Shown here: piece by piece, positions 23,418 to 32,509 of the stretch
Numbering within the stretch: position 1 is the stretch's first letter
How the letters are laid out: every line of letters begins with the position of its first letter
Assembly (NCBI GenBank): GCA_022818135.1
Contig: JAFMSR010000019.1
Coordinates: 4,752,293-4,816,292, forward strand
Length of the DNA: 64,000 nt
Source of the DNA: Saxidomus purpurata
Taxonomy: Eukaryota; Mollusca; Bivalvia; Venerida; Veneridae
Direction of reading: 5' to 3'
Position numbers and translations under genes: made by a program
The notes under the pieces: generated by a model
Databases searched by the model: none
Seen by the model: only the letters and a program-made list of their open reading frames with translations
Told to the model about the DNA's origin: nothing

Positions 23418-23639
23418 AACCAACTGTTCCATGTAATCAAATACGGAAGTATGTTGTTACCAGTAAAGCAAACACAAGCTATTACTCTTGTCATTAACCC
23501 TTATAAGCAATAGTGATGCAATTTCCAGTTTTATCGTTAATCAGACAACCATATTACTATGAACGCCTAAGGTTACTTCCTAGGATTTCAAGATAGTGGT
23601 GCCTGACCATAGGTATCTTCGAAAGACATAAGTCATTGT

Positions 23640-24010
23640 TATGTGCAAAGCCGGGGATCAAACCGGTGATCCCTGTTTAACAAGTCCAGCATTTGACCAC
23701 TACTAGTTCCTTAAAAGGTCTGGTGTATGTTTGTATGAGTTTCTATCTTGGTACGAGATAATCCATATGATCAACGCCCCCAGAAGAGTTTAGATATTTT
23801 AGGTTTCGGGGGATAGTGCAAGATACAGAACGTGTCCCGTTCCAGAGACACCCAAATGGTTCTTTAAAATGTGTAAAACACTGATACACAGTCACTGACC
23901 TCGGCTTTTTGGGTCTCATCTGAAAGACCATTACAGTAGAATTCTGCATTAGGACTATGCTGAAAATGCAGCCACCTCGCTATTGCAACCTCTATTTTAA
24001 AGAACCAACT
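23640..24010 (-). repeat. Thr-SINE block, degraded head
   Basis: A tRNA-like head remnant at 23712-23650 has an altered anticodon loop region (GTTTAACAAG on the plus strand). The body at 23720-24000 matches the others. Confidence 0.6.
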
Positions 24011-25275
24011 GTTTTTATTATATATTATATTGGTTGTTTATACCAGTAAAGCGACCACCAACTATTCTCTGGGGACTACTTTTCCCCCCCCCCATAAGTT
24101 TTTTCCTTTTTTTTTTTCCCACTCAGACCACTAGATATTTATCCCTGTCACTAGGTGATCCATTGCTTTATCACTAGGGTACCTCCAGAAGTTATCTTCA
24201 CACGTGTCCCATTGTTGATTTATAATGCATGCAAATTTTGAGAGAAAATATTTTATTTTCAATTAATATTGTTCTGGGCTACTTGTTTGATATGGGTTAC
24301 TATATATATAATGAGCTTATTGGAATATTATCAACCTTGATACCAAATTGAAATACAATGTATTGGAAGATCTATTTCAAATCAGTTATCTTTAATATTG
24401 TTTCACCATTAAAAAATACAGTTAAAAAAAGTTGAATTCATTGTTTTACTCATATATATAATTATATACACGAATTTCAGTTAATGACAAAAGTACTGAC
24501 GAGTCAAACGATAACTGCTAGCTGTATAATCATGTGTTCTATAATAAAGTGAGACTAACACATATATTCATCATTCATTTGATCAATCTTATTATTCTCT
24601 CCCTTCATAATGACCTTAAGTTTAAAACCAAAAGTGGAAGTTTTAAATAAGATTAAGTCATGCAAATAAATACCAATATATTTACCTACTCAAAATTGAA
24701 ATTGAGGTACATAAGGTAAGTTATAATATATTCTCAATACAAATTATATAATATCATTATCATTTTATCAAAGAAAAACATGCATTTATTTAATGCAAAA
24801 TAAGGTAATATTTTTTTCTGAAATAAAGCAAAAAACACTTTTATAAAGGGAGACATAACACATACATATCATTCTTTTGATCAATCTAATTATTCTCTCC
24901 CTTCATAATGACCTTTTAAACCAAAAGAGGAAGTTGTAAATAAGATTACGTGAAATAAATACCTTGGTCAATAGATTAACCTACTCAACATTGAAAAAGA
25001 GATTTATATAAGGCAAGTTATAATATATTACAACTGTTGCTAACCAACCCCCCCCAATTATCATTGTATACTCAGAGAACATGAACTTCTGTAGTGTAAA
25101 TGAGGTAATATTTTTTTTCTAAAAAAAGAGCAAAAACACTTCAAAGTTTTCAATACTTTTCCAGTCTAAAAATAGCACCATGAAAAACCATACATTTCAG
25201 ACATTTTTAGCTAAAATTTTATTCCCATGAAGTGCATGATAAATGATATAAAGTAAATTTGTGTAATATTTCAGG
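24011..25275 (+). other. Upstream region of cGLR copy 3
   Basis: Spacer with a poly-C/poly-T anomaly at 24081-24120, then inverted-repeat units at 24547-24604 (left arm mutated to AAGTGAGA) and 24846-24902, about 730 and 430 bp before the ATG. It ends in GTAATATTTCAG plus G. A short C run with unusual context occurs at 25044-25056. No first exon could be located. Confidence 0.55.
24547..24902. repeat. ~290-bp inverted-repeat dimer upstream of copy 3
   Basis: The pair of units parallels those upstream of copies 1 and 2. The first unit carries a mutated left arm; the second keeps the perfect 8-bp AAGGGAGA/TCTCCCTT stem. Confidence 0.75.
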
Positions 25276-27417
25276 ATGTTTCATGCTCCAGACAACTATT
25301 ATAATGCTTCATTACGACTGTCTGAGGTGTTCAATGATATTGGTGTTAATGAGAGAATGGTGATGAAGAGGAGGAGAGCGAATTTACTGCAGGAGACTAC
25401 AGGAACAATCACACATAGATTATTAGGTCGTCAATTATCTATATATCAGTTAGGAAGTCAGTCAGAAGGTACGACTACAACAGGACTTAACTCTGACCAG
25501 GATATAGTTCTCTGTTTAAATAAATACACTGTGATACAGGACTGGGCTGAATGGTCTCCTGGTAATAACAAACTGCTCATGATACAGGATGAAACAACTC
25601 CACCAGGATATTGTTTCTTACAGTGTATTAGATCTGATGTGTCACTTCCTGACACTGAGGAATATGGGAATCACTTTGTAAAAGACACACATGGAAGAGT
25701 GTTGATGAAAAACACAGTGATTGATGATACGATCGATGATTGTATGCTTCAAGGTGTACAGCGACAAGGTCCATCACTGGCAAGCCTAGGAGAACCAGGC
25801 TCAATTGATCAAGATTACATTCTTGCATATCCTTTAAAATCCTTACCACAGTCTGTCAGACATTGGTTAGACCAAGAACAGTCCAGGTGGCCTACTGCAG
25901 CAATGAAAAGATATGCACTTAAATCTGAGTGTTTTGTTGTTCACACTGGCAGTACTGTTAGTGAAAATAAAGACTTCCAGTGGAGAATTTCTACCTCCTT
26001 GGCAGAAAGATGTTTCATGTTTAACCTAAATATTACTCAGATAAGGTGTTACATCCTGCTAAAGATGATTCTTAAAACATTTATTAATCTTCATGAACAA
26101 AATCACATAACAAGCTATATGTGTAAAACAGTTTTATTTCACTGTATAAAGAGTAAACCTTTACATGTTTGGAAGGAAAGTAATATTCTTCATTGTTTAA
26201 CATACTGTTTGTCTACACTTAATGAATGTATATTGTGTGGCAACTGTCCTCATTTCATTATACCTGGTAACAATTTGATGGCTGGTAAAATAACTGCTGA
26301 AAACAAACACCAATTACTTGAAAAGGTGTCAAACTTAAAATGGCATACTATTGGTTCTCTCCTTGAGATTCAGATTGATGACCTTGGACGAAGACTACTG
26401 TTGAAGTTGAACATTATACCTGATGTAGATTACAATGCCACATTCTATATTAAAAATACTGCACGATTTCTTGGAGATGCAGGATATCTTGCATTGAGTA
26501 CTGCTGCTTCTATTAATGACATCTATAAACTGTGTCTCCAATTTCTGAATTATAAAGTTTTTGAGGAACAGATGCCTTTTCTATCGCAAACTGTTCTTAA
26601 TTTAGTCTGGTACCACAATGAAGGAAATATGTGTGTACAGGCTGCATGCAGATATCTGACACCTTTTTTCTGTACTACACTAGGATCTCTGATGGCATCC
26701 TACAACATTCAGCTCAACAATCCTGTTTCTCCTCAAGCACTTGAATGGTTGTCTGCAGGAATTTACTCAGATGTCTCATCCTGCAGGCTGAAAATTGCTT
26801 CAGTGTTTTATTGTGTTGATGACATGGAAAGAGCAGCGTTATTTCTGAGAGATACTGAAGAACGGTACAATGTACATGTTGCTGAGCCTGTATGTGCATG
26901 TTATTCATTTCAAAAGGTCATGACCAAAATACATTTTTGCATAATATCATCCAGTTACAATGAAGAAGCTTTAAAGTATATTACAGTCTTCTGTGTAAGA
27001 TTTCTCTCCACAGAAATAAACTGTATTCCAAAGGAGCTTCAGTATGAAATGTTCCGGTCTACTGAAGAGGAACGCCAACATAGAGGGATAGATGATTTAG
27101 GCTGGATGGATTTGGCTGTTGTAGATTCCATTCCATATCTTTACTTTCTTCAGTACAAGACCTATGGTTACCTACACAGAGTACAAGACCAAAAGCAAGC
27201 ATTACGTAAACTTCTCATGGTGACTCTAAGAGAAAAAAACCTTGGACACAGGGAAACAGCCTGGAATCTGTTAGGACAGTGTATGGAGCAAGAAAATAAA
27301 CTGAATGATGCATTGCAGTGTTACAGAAATTCACTTCATGTCAGGCAAACAAATAATGTTGCACGAGTTCATATATGTATACTTCTGGCCAGACTAGTAG
27401 CTCTTGCAAACAGATGA
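25276..27417 (+). CDS. cGAS-like receptor / Mab-21-domain nucleotidyltransferase, copy 3 (intact)
   Basis: An uninterrupted 713-codon exon with the same layout as copy 2: G60-S61 and D74-Q-D76-I-V, third acidic residue D180 in the DQDYILAYP segment, the Mab-21 C-lobe (WRISTSLAERCFMF, CPHFIIPGNNLMAG), then a helical TPR-like C-terminus. Differences cluster in the loop before the third aspartate: copy 3 has SDVSLPDTEEYG where copy 2 has a 4-residue-shorter DDETMEYV, and an extra TIDD from a short duplication. The ATG is one base after the conserved splice acceptor. AATAAA lies 51 bp after the stop at 27468-27473. It is probably a cytosolic sensor enzyme making a nucleotide second messenger; ligand and product cannot be read from the sequence. 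Catalytic activity is inferred from residue conservation. Confidence 0.9.
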   Translation: MFHAPDNYYNASLRLSEVFNDIGVNERMVMKRRRANLLQETTGTITHRLLGRQLSIYQLGSQSEGTTTTGLNSDQDIVLCLNKYTVIQDWAEWSPGNNKLLMIQDETTPPGYCFLQCIRSDVSLPDTEEYGNHFVKDTHGRVLMKNTVIDDTIDDCMLQGVQRQGPSLASLGEPGSIDQDYILAYPLKSLPQSVRHWLDQEQSRWPTAAMKRYALKSECFVVHTGSTVSENKDFQWRISTSLAERCFMFNLNITQIRCYILLKMILKTFINLHEQNHITSYMCKTVLFHCIKSKPLHVWKESNILHCLTYCLSTLNECILCGNCPHFIIPGNNLMAGKITAENKHQLLEKVSNLKWHTIGSLLEIQIDDLGRRLLLKLNIIPDVDYNATFYIKNTARFLGDAGYLALSTAASINDIYKLCLQFLNYKVFEEQMPFLSQTVLNLVWYHNEGNMCVQAACRYLTPFFCTTLGSLMASYNIQLNNPVSPQALEWLSAGIYSDVSSCRLKIASVFYCVDDMERAALFLRDTEERYNVHVAEPVCACYSFQKVMTKIHFCIISSSYNEEALKYITVFCVRFLSTEINCIPKELQYEMFRSTEEERQHRGIDDLGWMDLAVVDSIPYLYFLQYKTYGYLHRVQDQKQALRKLLMVTLREKNLGHRETAWNLLGQCMEQENKLNDALQCYRNSLHVRQTNNVARVHICILLARLVALANR

Positions 27418-27534
27418 TAATGAATACTTAGGAGCTAACCCAAAGATGTTTAAAGAAGAGACTGCTTAATAAAGGTAATCTCGATACATATGCATATGAT
27501 ATCTAAAAATAAGAAGGAGATATGACACTGTTGC

Positions 27535-29420
27535 CAGTGTTTTTAAGGGCCTTTTTGGGGCCGAAATTCGGCCCCATTCCCCTCCAAAATTAATATATAT
27601 TTTTCCCCATTTTTGACAAAAAATTCCCCTCAAAATGTTGAAAAAATCTTTGATTAATTTAATCAAAAGTTGGCCAAACTTGTTATAAAAACATAAGATT
27701 TCATAAATTAAAGCACCAGAATAATTTGTTGCAACTATTTTGACATGTTATATGAGAAATAGTCAGGCGAAAATCGCCGATTTTGCGTTTGTCACCTATT
27801 TTCGCGACCCCGATTTTTGTTATTTTTTCAACGGAAACAGTGTTCCAAAGATGAAACAAGAGGGCCAAGATGGCCCTATATCGCTCACCTTGGTACAAGT
27901 CCACTTGCCTGGTGGAAGATCACTAGATAATGTTATATACCAAATAAGTTTTCCTATATACGCCTTTGTAAAACAAATGATCCCCCCCCCGGGCAAGGTC
28001 AATTTTGACCCCAGGGGCAAATTTGAACAAACTTTGAAGAGGTCTACTAGGCAATGCTACATGCCAAATATCTAAGCTCTAGGCCTTGTGGTTTCAGAGA
28101 AAAGATTTTTAAAGTTTTCCCTATATAAGCCTATGTAAAACTAAGTGACCCCGGTGGGGTCAATTTTGACCCAGGGGTCATAATTTGACCAATCTTGGTA
28201 GAGTTCCACTAGCCAATGCTACATGCCAAATATCTAAGCTCTAGGCCTTGTGGTTTCAAAGAAGAAGATTTTTAAAGTTTTTACTATATAAGCCTATGTA
28301 AAACTAGTGACCCCGGTGCGGGGTCAATTTTGATCCGAGGGTCATAATTTGAACAATCTCGAAGAGGTTCACTAGCCAATGCTACATGCCAAATATCTAA
28401 GCTCTAGGCCTTTTGGTTTCAGAGAAGAAGATTTTTAAAGTTTTTCCTATATATTCCTATGCAAAACTAAGTGACCCCGGGGGGTCAATTTTGACCCGGG
28501 GTCATAATTTGAACAATCTTGGTAGAGGTCCACTAGACAATGCTACATGCCAAATATCTTACCTCTAGGCCTTTTGGTTTCAGAGAAGAAGATTTTTAAA
28601 GTTTTTCCTATATATGCCTATGCAAAAACTAAGTGCCCACCAGCAGGGCGCAATTTAGACCCGGGGTCATAATTTGAACAATCTTGGTAGAGGTCCACTA
28701 GACAATGCTACATGCCAAATATCTAAGCTCTAGGCCTTGTGGTTTCAGAGAAGAAGATTTATAAAGTTTTTCCTATATGTTGCCATAGCAACCAGAGTTC
28801 TGCATGGAATGGAATTCTTTGAACAACTTTTGATAGAGCTTCATGCAAGGAACATCCCTGCAAAGTCTCATCAACTTGGCCCAGTGGTTTCAGAGGAGAT
28901 GTCATTTGAAGGAAATGGTGGACGGCCCACGGACGCCGGACAGAAGCGTCCTAAAGCCACCGCCTTGTGCCAGGTGCTAAAAAAGATACTAATACAATGT
29001 TTTCAATTGAAAATAGAAGTATTACTTATTATTCAAGTGTGTTTTAACACCTATGCTGCTAAGTTATGTTCCTGACACCAGATTTTTATATAAAATTTTG
29101 TTATGTTAAATCAGGGATCGTATATACGTTGAAATCTCGCAAAATCTCGCCGAGACAGAGAATTCGTACTGTTTTGCACCGTTTCACAATCCGTTAATAT
29201 AATGAATCCTGGTTAAATTGTTATGTCCTCTCTTTATATTTGGCAAAAGAATAATGTCATTTACATACTTGATAGTTTTGTTTCTTTATAATATAACATT
29301 TTTAAATGTATTATATTTTGTACATTTTCTAAAAAATTCCCCTATTCTGGCAAAATGACATAAAAATTCCCCTCCTGACGGGCCCCGCCACCTTTCCCCT
29401 CAGACTGAAAAAAAACACTG
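27535..29420. mobile_element. hAT-like non-autonomous element in the copy-3 3' flank
   Basis: The 1886-bp element begins CAGTGTTTTTAAGGGCC and ends AAAAAAAACACTG, flanked by GTTGC on both sides (27530-27534 and 29421-29425). Sister flanks after copies 1 and 2 read straight through TGTTGCACTGAAGG, giving an empty site. CAGTG ends suit hAT elements, but a 5-bp rather than 8-bp duplication makes the class provisional. Subterminal sequence on both sides carries AATTCCCCT motifs in inverted positions. No transposase ORF is seen. It carries a nested tandem-array element. Confidence 0.8.
27855..28983. mobile_element. Tandem-array element (family 1), nested in the hAT-like element
   Basis: It starts ACAAGAGGGCCAAGATGGCC, where GGGCC/GGCCC forms a hairpin, then TATCGCTCACC. 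Five units of ~162 bp follow, marked by CCTATATA at 27951, 28119, 28284, 28446, 28607 and the partial 28770, each with GGTCAATTTTGACCC and CCAAATATCTAAG. It ends in a GGACGGCCCACGGACGCCGG tract. This architecture is common in bivalve non-autonomous elements often attributed to Helitrons; a terminal CTRR could not be placed here. Confidence 0.75.
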
Positions 29421-29428
29421 GTTGCACT

Positions 29429-29600
29429 GAAGGGATGTACTTCTACTGTAAAACTAGGGTTAAACATGCAGCCAACTGTTTTAGTGCGACCTTAAAGGCC
29501 TGCATGTAATGTAAGTTTCAAACTTTTAAGAAATGTCGAGTAGGCGCGTTACCTTGGTTTCACACGGGTTAGCCAGGGTTGAAGAAAGCACAAATAGATT
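29429..29600 (+). repeat. Copy-3 3' flank, resumed after the hAT-like insertion
   Basis: It continues TGAAGGGATGTACTTCTACT and the flank motifs until it is again split at TA 29600-29601 by the next element. Confidence 0.8.
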
Positions 29601-29601
29601 A

Positions 29602-30633
29602 CTGGATTCCTACCAGTTGTCGGGCGCTACCAGATCTTCGGGCGTTTTTATGTTTCGTACCCAATACGCTTTATACCGTACTCAAGGTCCTAGATTACGC
29701 AACCGTGTCACTGGGACGATTGTTCTTTCGGTGTAAGTGACTAAGTAGGAAACTCACACTTCTCATATTTGTTAAATATCCCGCTTAAATCACTTCTCTA
29801 TTGTGTTACTATTTATAACCTAAGCTGCCAGCAGTTGGGGTTTTTCCGATTTTATTGCGCATGCGCTGAGATAAAAGCAGGGGTTCAGTTTGTAAAGGTA
29901 CACTGACTATCGATATTGCAGAAAATGTGAACGAAACTATGTCAGATATATAATTATTTGAATAAAATGTGTAAAAGTAAGTATATTCAAGAAATACAAT
30001 TTTAACATAAATGGACCTTGTAACGGATGAGGCATAATATAAAGTCGATATGAGATAAGTAGTTTTAAATACGGTGGTAGAAAGCAGTTGTCAGAATTGG
30101 CTGAGTGGTTACGATCATAGTTTGTTATCCACGCGGACAGGGTTCAAGGCTCACAAGACACTAATTTTTTATTTTTGGCTTCCCCTTTTTTTCTTTTTTA
30201 AGGATCAGCATGAGAAAGAAAACTCATTACTGTTAATATTCCATCCTTCTGAACATGAACACTACATACCTAAATAATGCAAGTTAAATGGTGTGTATCT
30301 TGAATGGAATATACTTATATTTATTGGGTTTTTTTTCGTACATGTATTTAAAATAATAAAACAAGCACTAAACATCTTTGTTGAGAATAGTGCTTTGCAC
30401 AAAGTTGAGTGCCCGATAATTGGTTGCCCGATGTCGCTTAAAGAGAGAAATTGTACCCCTTTTCTGGCCTCATTTATAAACAAGCTGTGGACGCAGTCGC
30501 TAAACTGACAAGTTTATAATGTCATCACAATACCTAAGTTTATCCATGGAAAATTTTATGGGTTTACTAGTATTTGTTGCTACAATAAATACAAAAATGT
30601 TCATTTTCCACCCGAGAACTGGTAGGAATCCAG
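29602..30633. mobile_element. 1.03-kb MITE with TA target duplication
   Basis: The left end CTGGATTCCTACCAGTT and the right end AACTGGTAGGAATCCAG are exact inverted repeats for 17 bp, then continue with one mismatch to CGGG/CCCG. TA flanks both ends (29600-29601, 30634-30635). Copies 2 and 1 show the uninterrupted AAATAGATT...GAGACTAT or AGAGACTAT site. The TA duplication indicates a Tc1/mariner-type mobiliser. ORFs are at most 73 codons with no transposase. A pol III-like segment lies inside at ~30090-30165. Confidence 0.88.
30088..30166 (+). repeat. tRNA-like (pol III-type) segment inside the MITE
   Basis: An A-box-like TGGCTGAGTGGTTACGA and a B-box-like GGGTTCAAGGC are spaced as in a tRNA with a long variable arm (Leu/Ser type). 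No convincing acceptor stem is visible, so it is a tRNA-derived SINE head or tRNA pseudogene. Confidence 0.5.
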
Positions 30634-30635
30634 TA

Positions 30636-31309
30636 GAGACTATAACAATGCTGCGTTCTATAGACAATTATTTTATCCATTTGTTATGAGAGATCATGCA
30701 GCAAGTTGCATTAAATTTCTGATCAAAGTAAACAAATTCTATGGGTTCTGCTGCATACTGAAATAAATTATAAGTATACATGTAAATTTTTTAACATATT
30801 AATGATGAACAGTTTTCTGTTGTTTTCTTCTGATGATTCGTTTTGTTTTCAGTAATACATGTAAAAGAAATTAAATAATGATACGCTAATCAAATTCTTC
30901 TTTTGCTTTCAAAATCAAGTTACCAATCATAACATGATGCCACGATTGACTCCCTTTGAAATTGATGTGTGTTACTTCTTTAGGGGTGCCCTTCTCCACG
31001 GCTGTGTTGTTAGAGTTGCTAAAACCTCTTTATTGGAGAAGTTGGCAGTTTCTAATGGAAGTTTGGTGTCTATTACTGCTTCTTCTTAGAAACGATGACT
31101 AGGTAAATTGCTCCCTACGCCCCCTCCTCCCCTGTTTACATGACCAATATCAAACACATACAACAAAAGCTTCTTAGGGTAACATATTTACAGTGTCATG
31201 TGGTTAATATTCAGTGAATTTTATTTTTGGTGTTTTCATTACATCTGCCACTGCAGTAAAAAGAGAACCAAGTTAACAATTATATAGTATTATAAGTCGT
31301 TCTTCATAC
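30636..31309 (+). repeat. Copy-3 3' flank, final part
   Basis: It matches 9590-10390 and 17570-18370, including the TTGGAGAAGTTGGCAGTTTC SINE tail near 31040. This is the right-hand end of recognisable array sequence apart from the next SINE block. Confidence 0.7.
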
Positions 31310-31790
31310 ATTGGTTCAGTTATTATAGGTTTCGGAGGATAGTGCTCGATAGAGAACGCATCCCGTTCCAGAGACATTGTCTGGTTTTTTACCATGGCTG
31401 GTGTAAAGCACGGATACATGGGACCTCAATTTTTAAGATCTCATCCAAAAGACCATTAGTTATTTTAATGGAGGAGCAGGTATCGAACCTGCGATCCCTG
31501 GATTACAAGTCCAGTGTGTCACCACTGGACCACTTATCCACTCCTTAAGAAGGACTGGTGTATGTATGTATGAGTTTTTATTGTTGGTACCAGATAATCC
31601 ATATGAGCAAAACCCCAAGAAGAGTTAAGTTATTTTTGGTTTCAGGGATAGTATAAGATACAGAATGTGTTTTGTTCCAGAGACACTATCTGGTTCTTTA
31701 ACATGTCCAGTGTACAGCACCGATACAAATTGGGACCTTTTTAAGTGTCCTTTTAAGGACAACTAATACCTGCGGGGTTTTTTTTATGTC
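31310..31790 (-). repeat. Best-preserved Thr-SINE block
   Basis: The head at 31546-31473 (minus strand) has a perfect anticodon stem CTGGA/TCCAG around CTTGTAA (anticodon TGT) and a perfect T-arm GCAGG/CCTGC around TTCGATA, but an 8-9 nt insertion disrupts the acceptor/D region. Bodies lie on both sides as elsewhere. It is the closest to the source tRNA-Thr of all copies in the window. Confidence 0.72.
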
Positions 31791-31939
31791 TCATCCAAAA
31801 GAAGTGCTCTTTCTATCAGACCAAGAAATTTTAGGTGAGAGGAATTTTAATGTGTTGAGGGTTATTCACATGCACTTTTTCTGTGTTAATGTTGCACTTC
31901 TACTTAAAATCTGGAATTGTATATTTTGCACAAACTTTT

Positions 31940-32350
31940 CATCACAAACTCTATAAAGGGAGATAACTCAAACCAGGGTAAGTTTGTGCTATGGTTCTTG
32001 GAAACTGCACTGCATCTTAATGTCCTCTTTGACTTTATGCAATTTGAATACATTCACTACTGTAACAGTACTTAAGGACTTATGGTCCAGCCAAGAAAAA
32101 GTAATAAAGGGAAATAATTCAAAAATAGGACATATTAGAGTTAACGTCCTTGTACACTGCACTTCCTCTCAATGTCCTCTGTCTGTGTGTAAAATAGCTA
32201 CATAAGACAATGAATGACATCAAAGAGAATCAACTGTAACCTATTGTTGCCATAGCCACTTAAGCCCCACTGTTTGGGCTCTGATGGGCAAACACACAGA
32301 CAGAGCCCATTACCATTATCCCCTCTGCAAAGGGAGGGGGGGGGTGAAAA
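31940..32350. mobile_element. Tandem-array element (family 4 type), short copy
   Basis: Two diverged units each carry AAAGGGA(G/A)ATAA and TGCACTGCA...CAATGTCCTCT. A hairpin-like end follows (CCCCTCTGCAAAGGGAGGGGG at 32321-32341). It is related to the longer array at 50.7-51.6 kb. Confidence 0.55.
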
Positions 32351-32404
32351 AAAATCATTTGAATATTTCAAATATTCAAGACAGATAACAAGTTAACCAC
32401 TTAC

Positions 32405-32509
32405 CTCCCATGTCCTGGCTTTAGTTTTACTCTGAACAGTTCCTGAGCTGCCAACTACATCCAAGGAAAACTTGTCTGACCAATCACCTTCTCCGATCTT
32501 CAGAGAAGC
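32405..32509 (-). CDS. VPS13: VPS13 exon (VAB domain), most downstream seen
   Basis: 35 codons, phase 0/0: ASLKIGEGDWSDKF then SLDVVGSSGTVQSK and TWE. Donor GTAAGT is consensus, so the gene must continue leftward. Confidence 0.93.

Noticed and set aside
27740..28075. 111-codon ORF
   Set aside because: It crosses the boundary between the hAT-like element and the nested tandem array; shadow ORF in repeat sequence.
29602..30633. LTR retrotransposon
   Set aside because: The ends are inverted, not direct, and the duplication is a TA dinucleotide.
31473..31546. Functional tRNA-Thr gene (TGT anticodon)
   Set aside because: Anticodon and T arms pair well, but the acceptor stem is disrupted by extra bases and the sequence is one of six repeated SINE heads.
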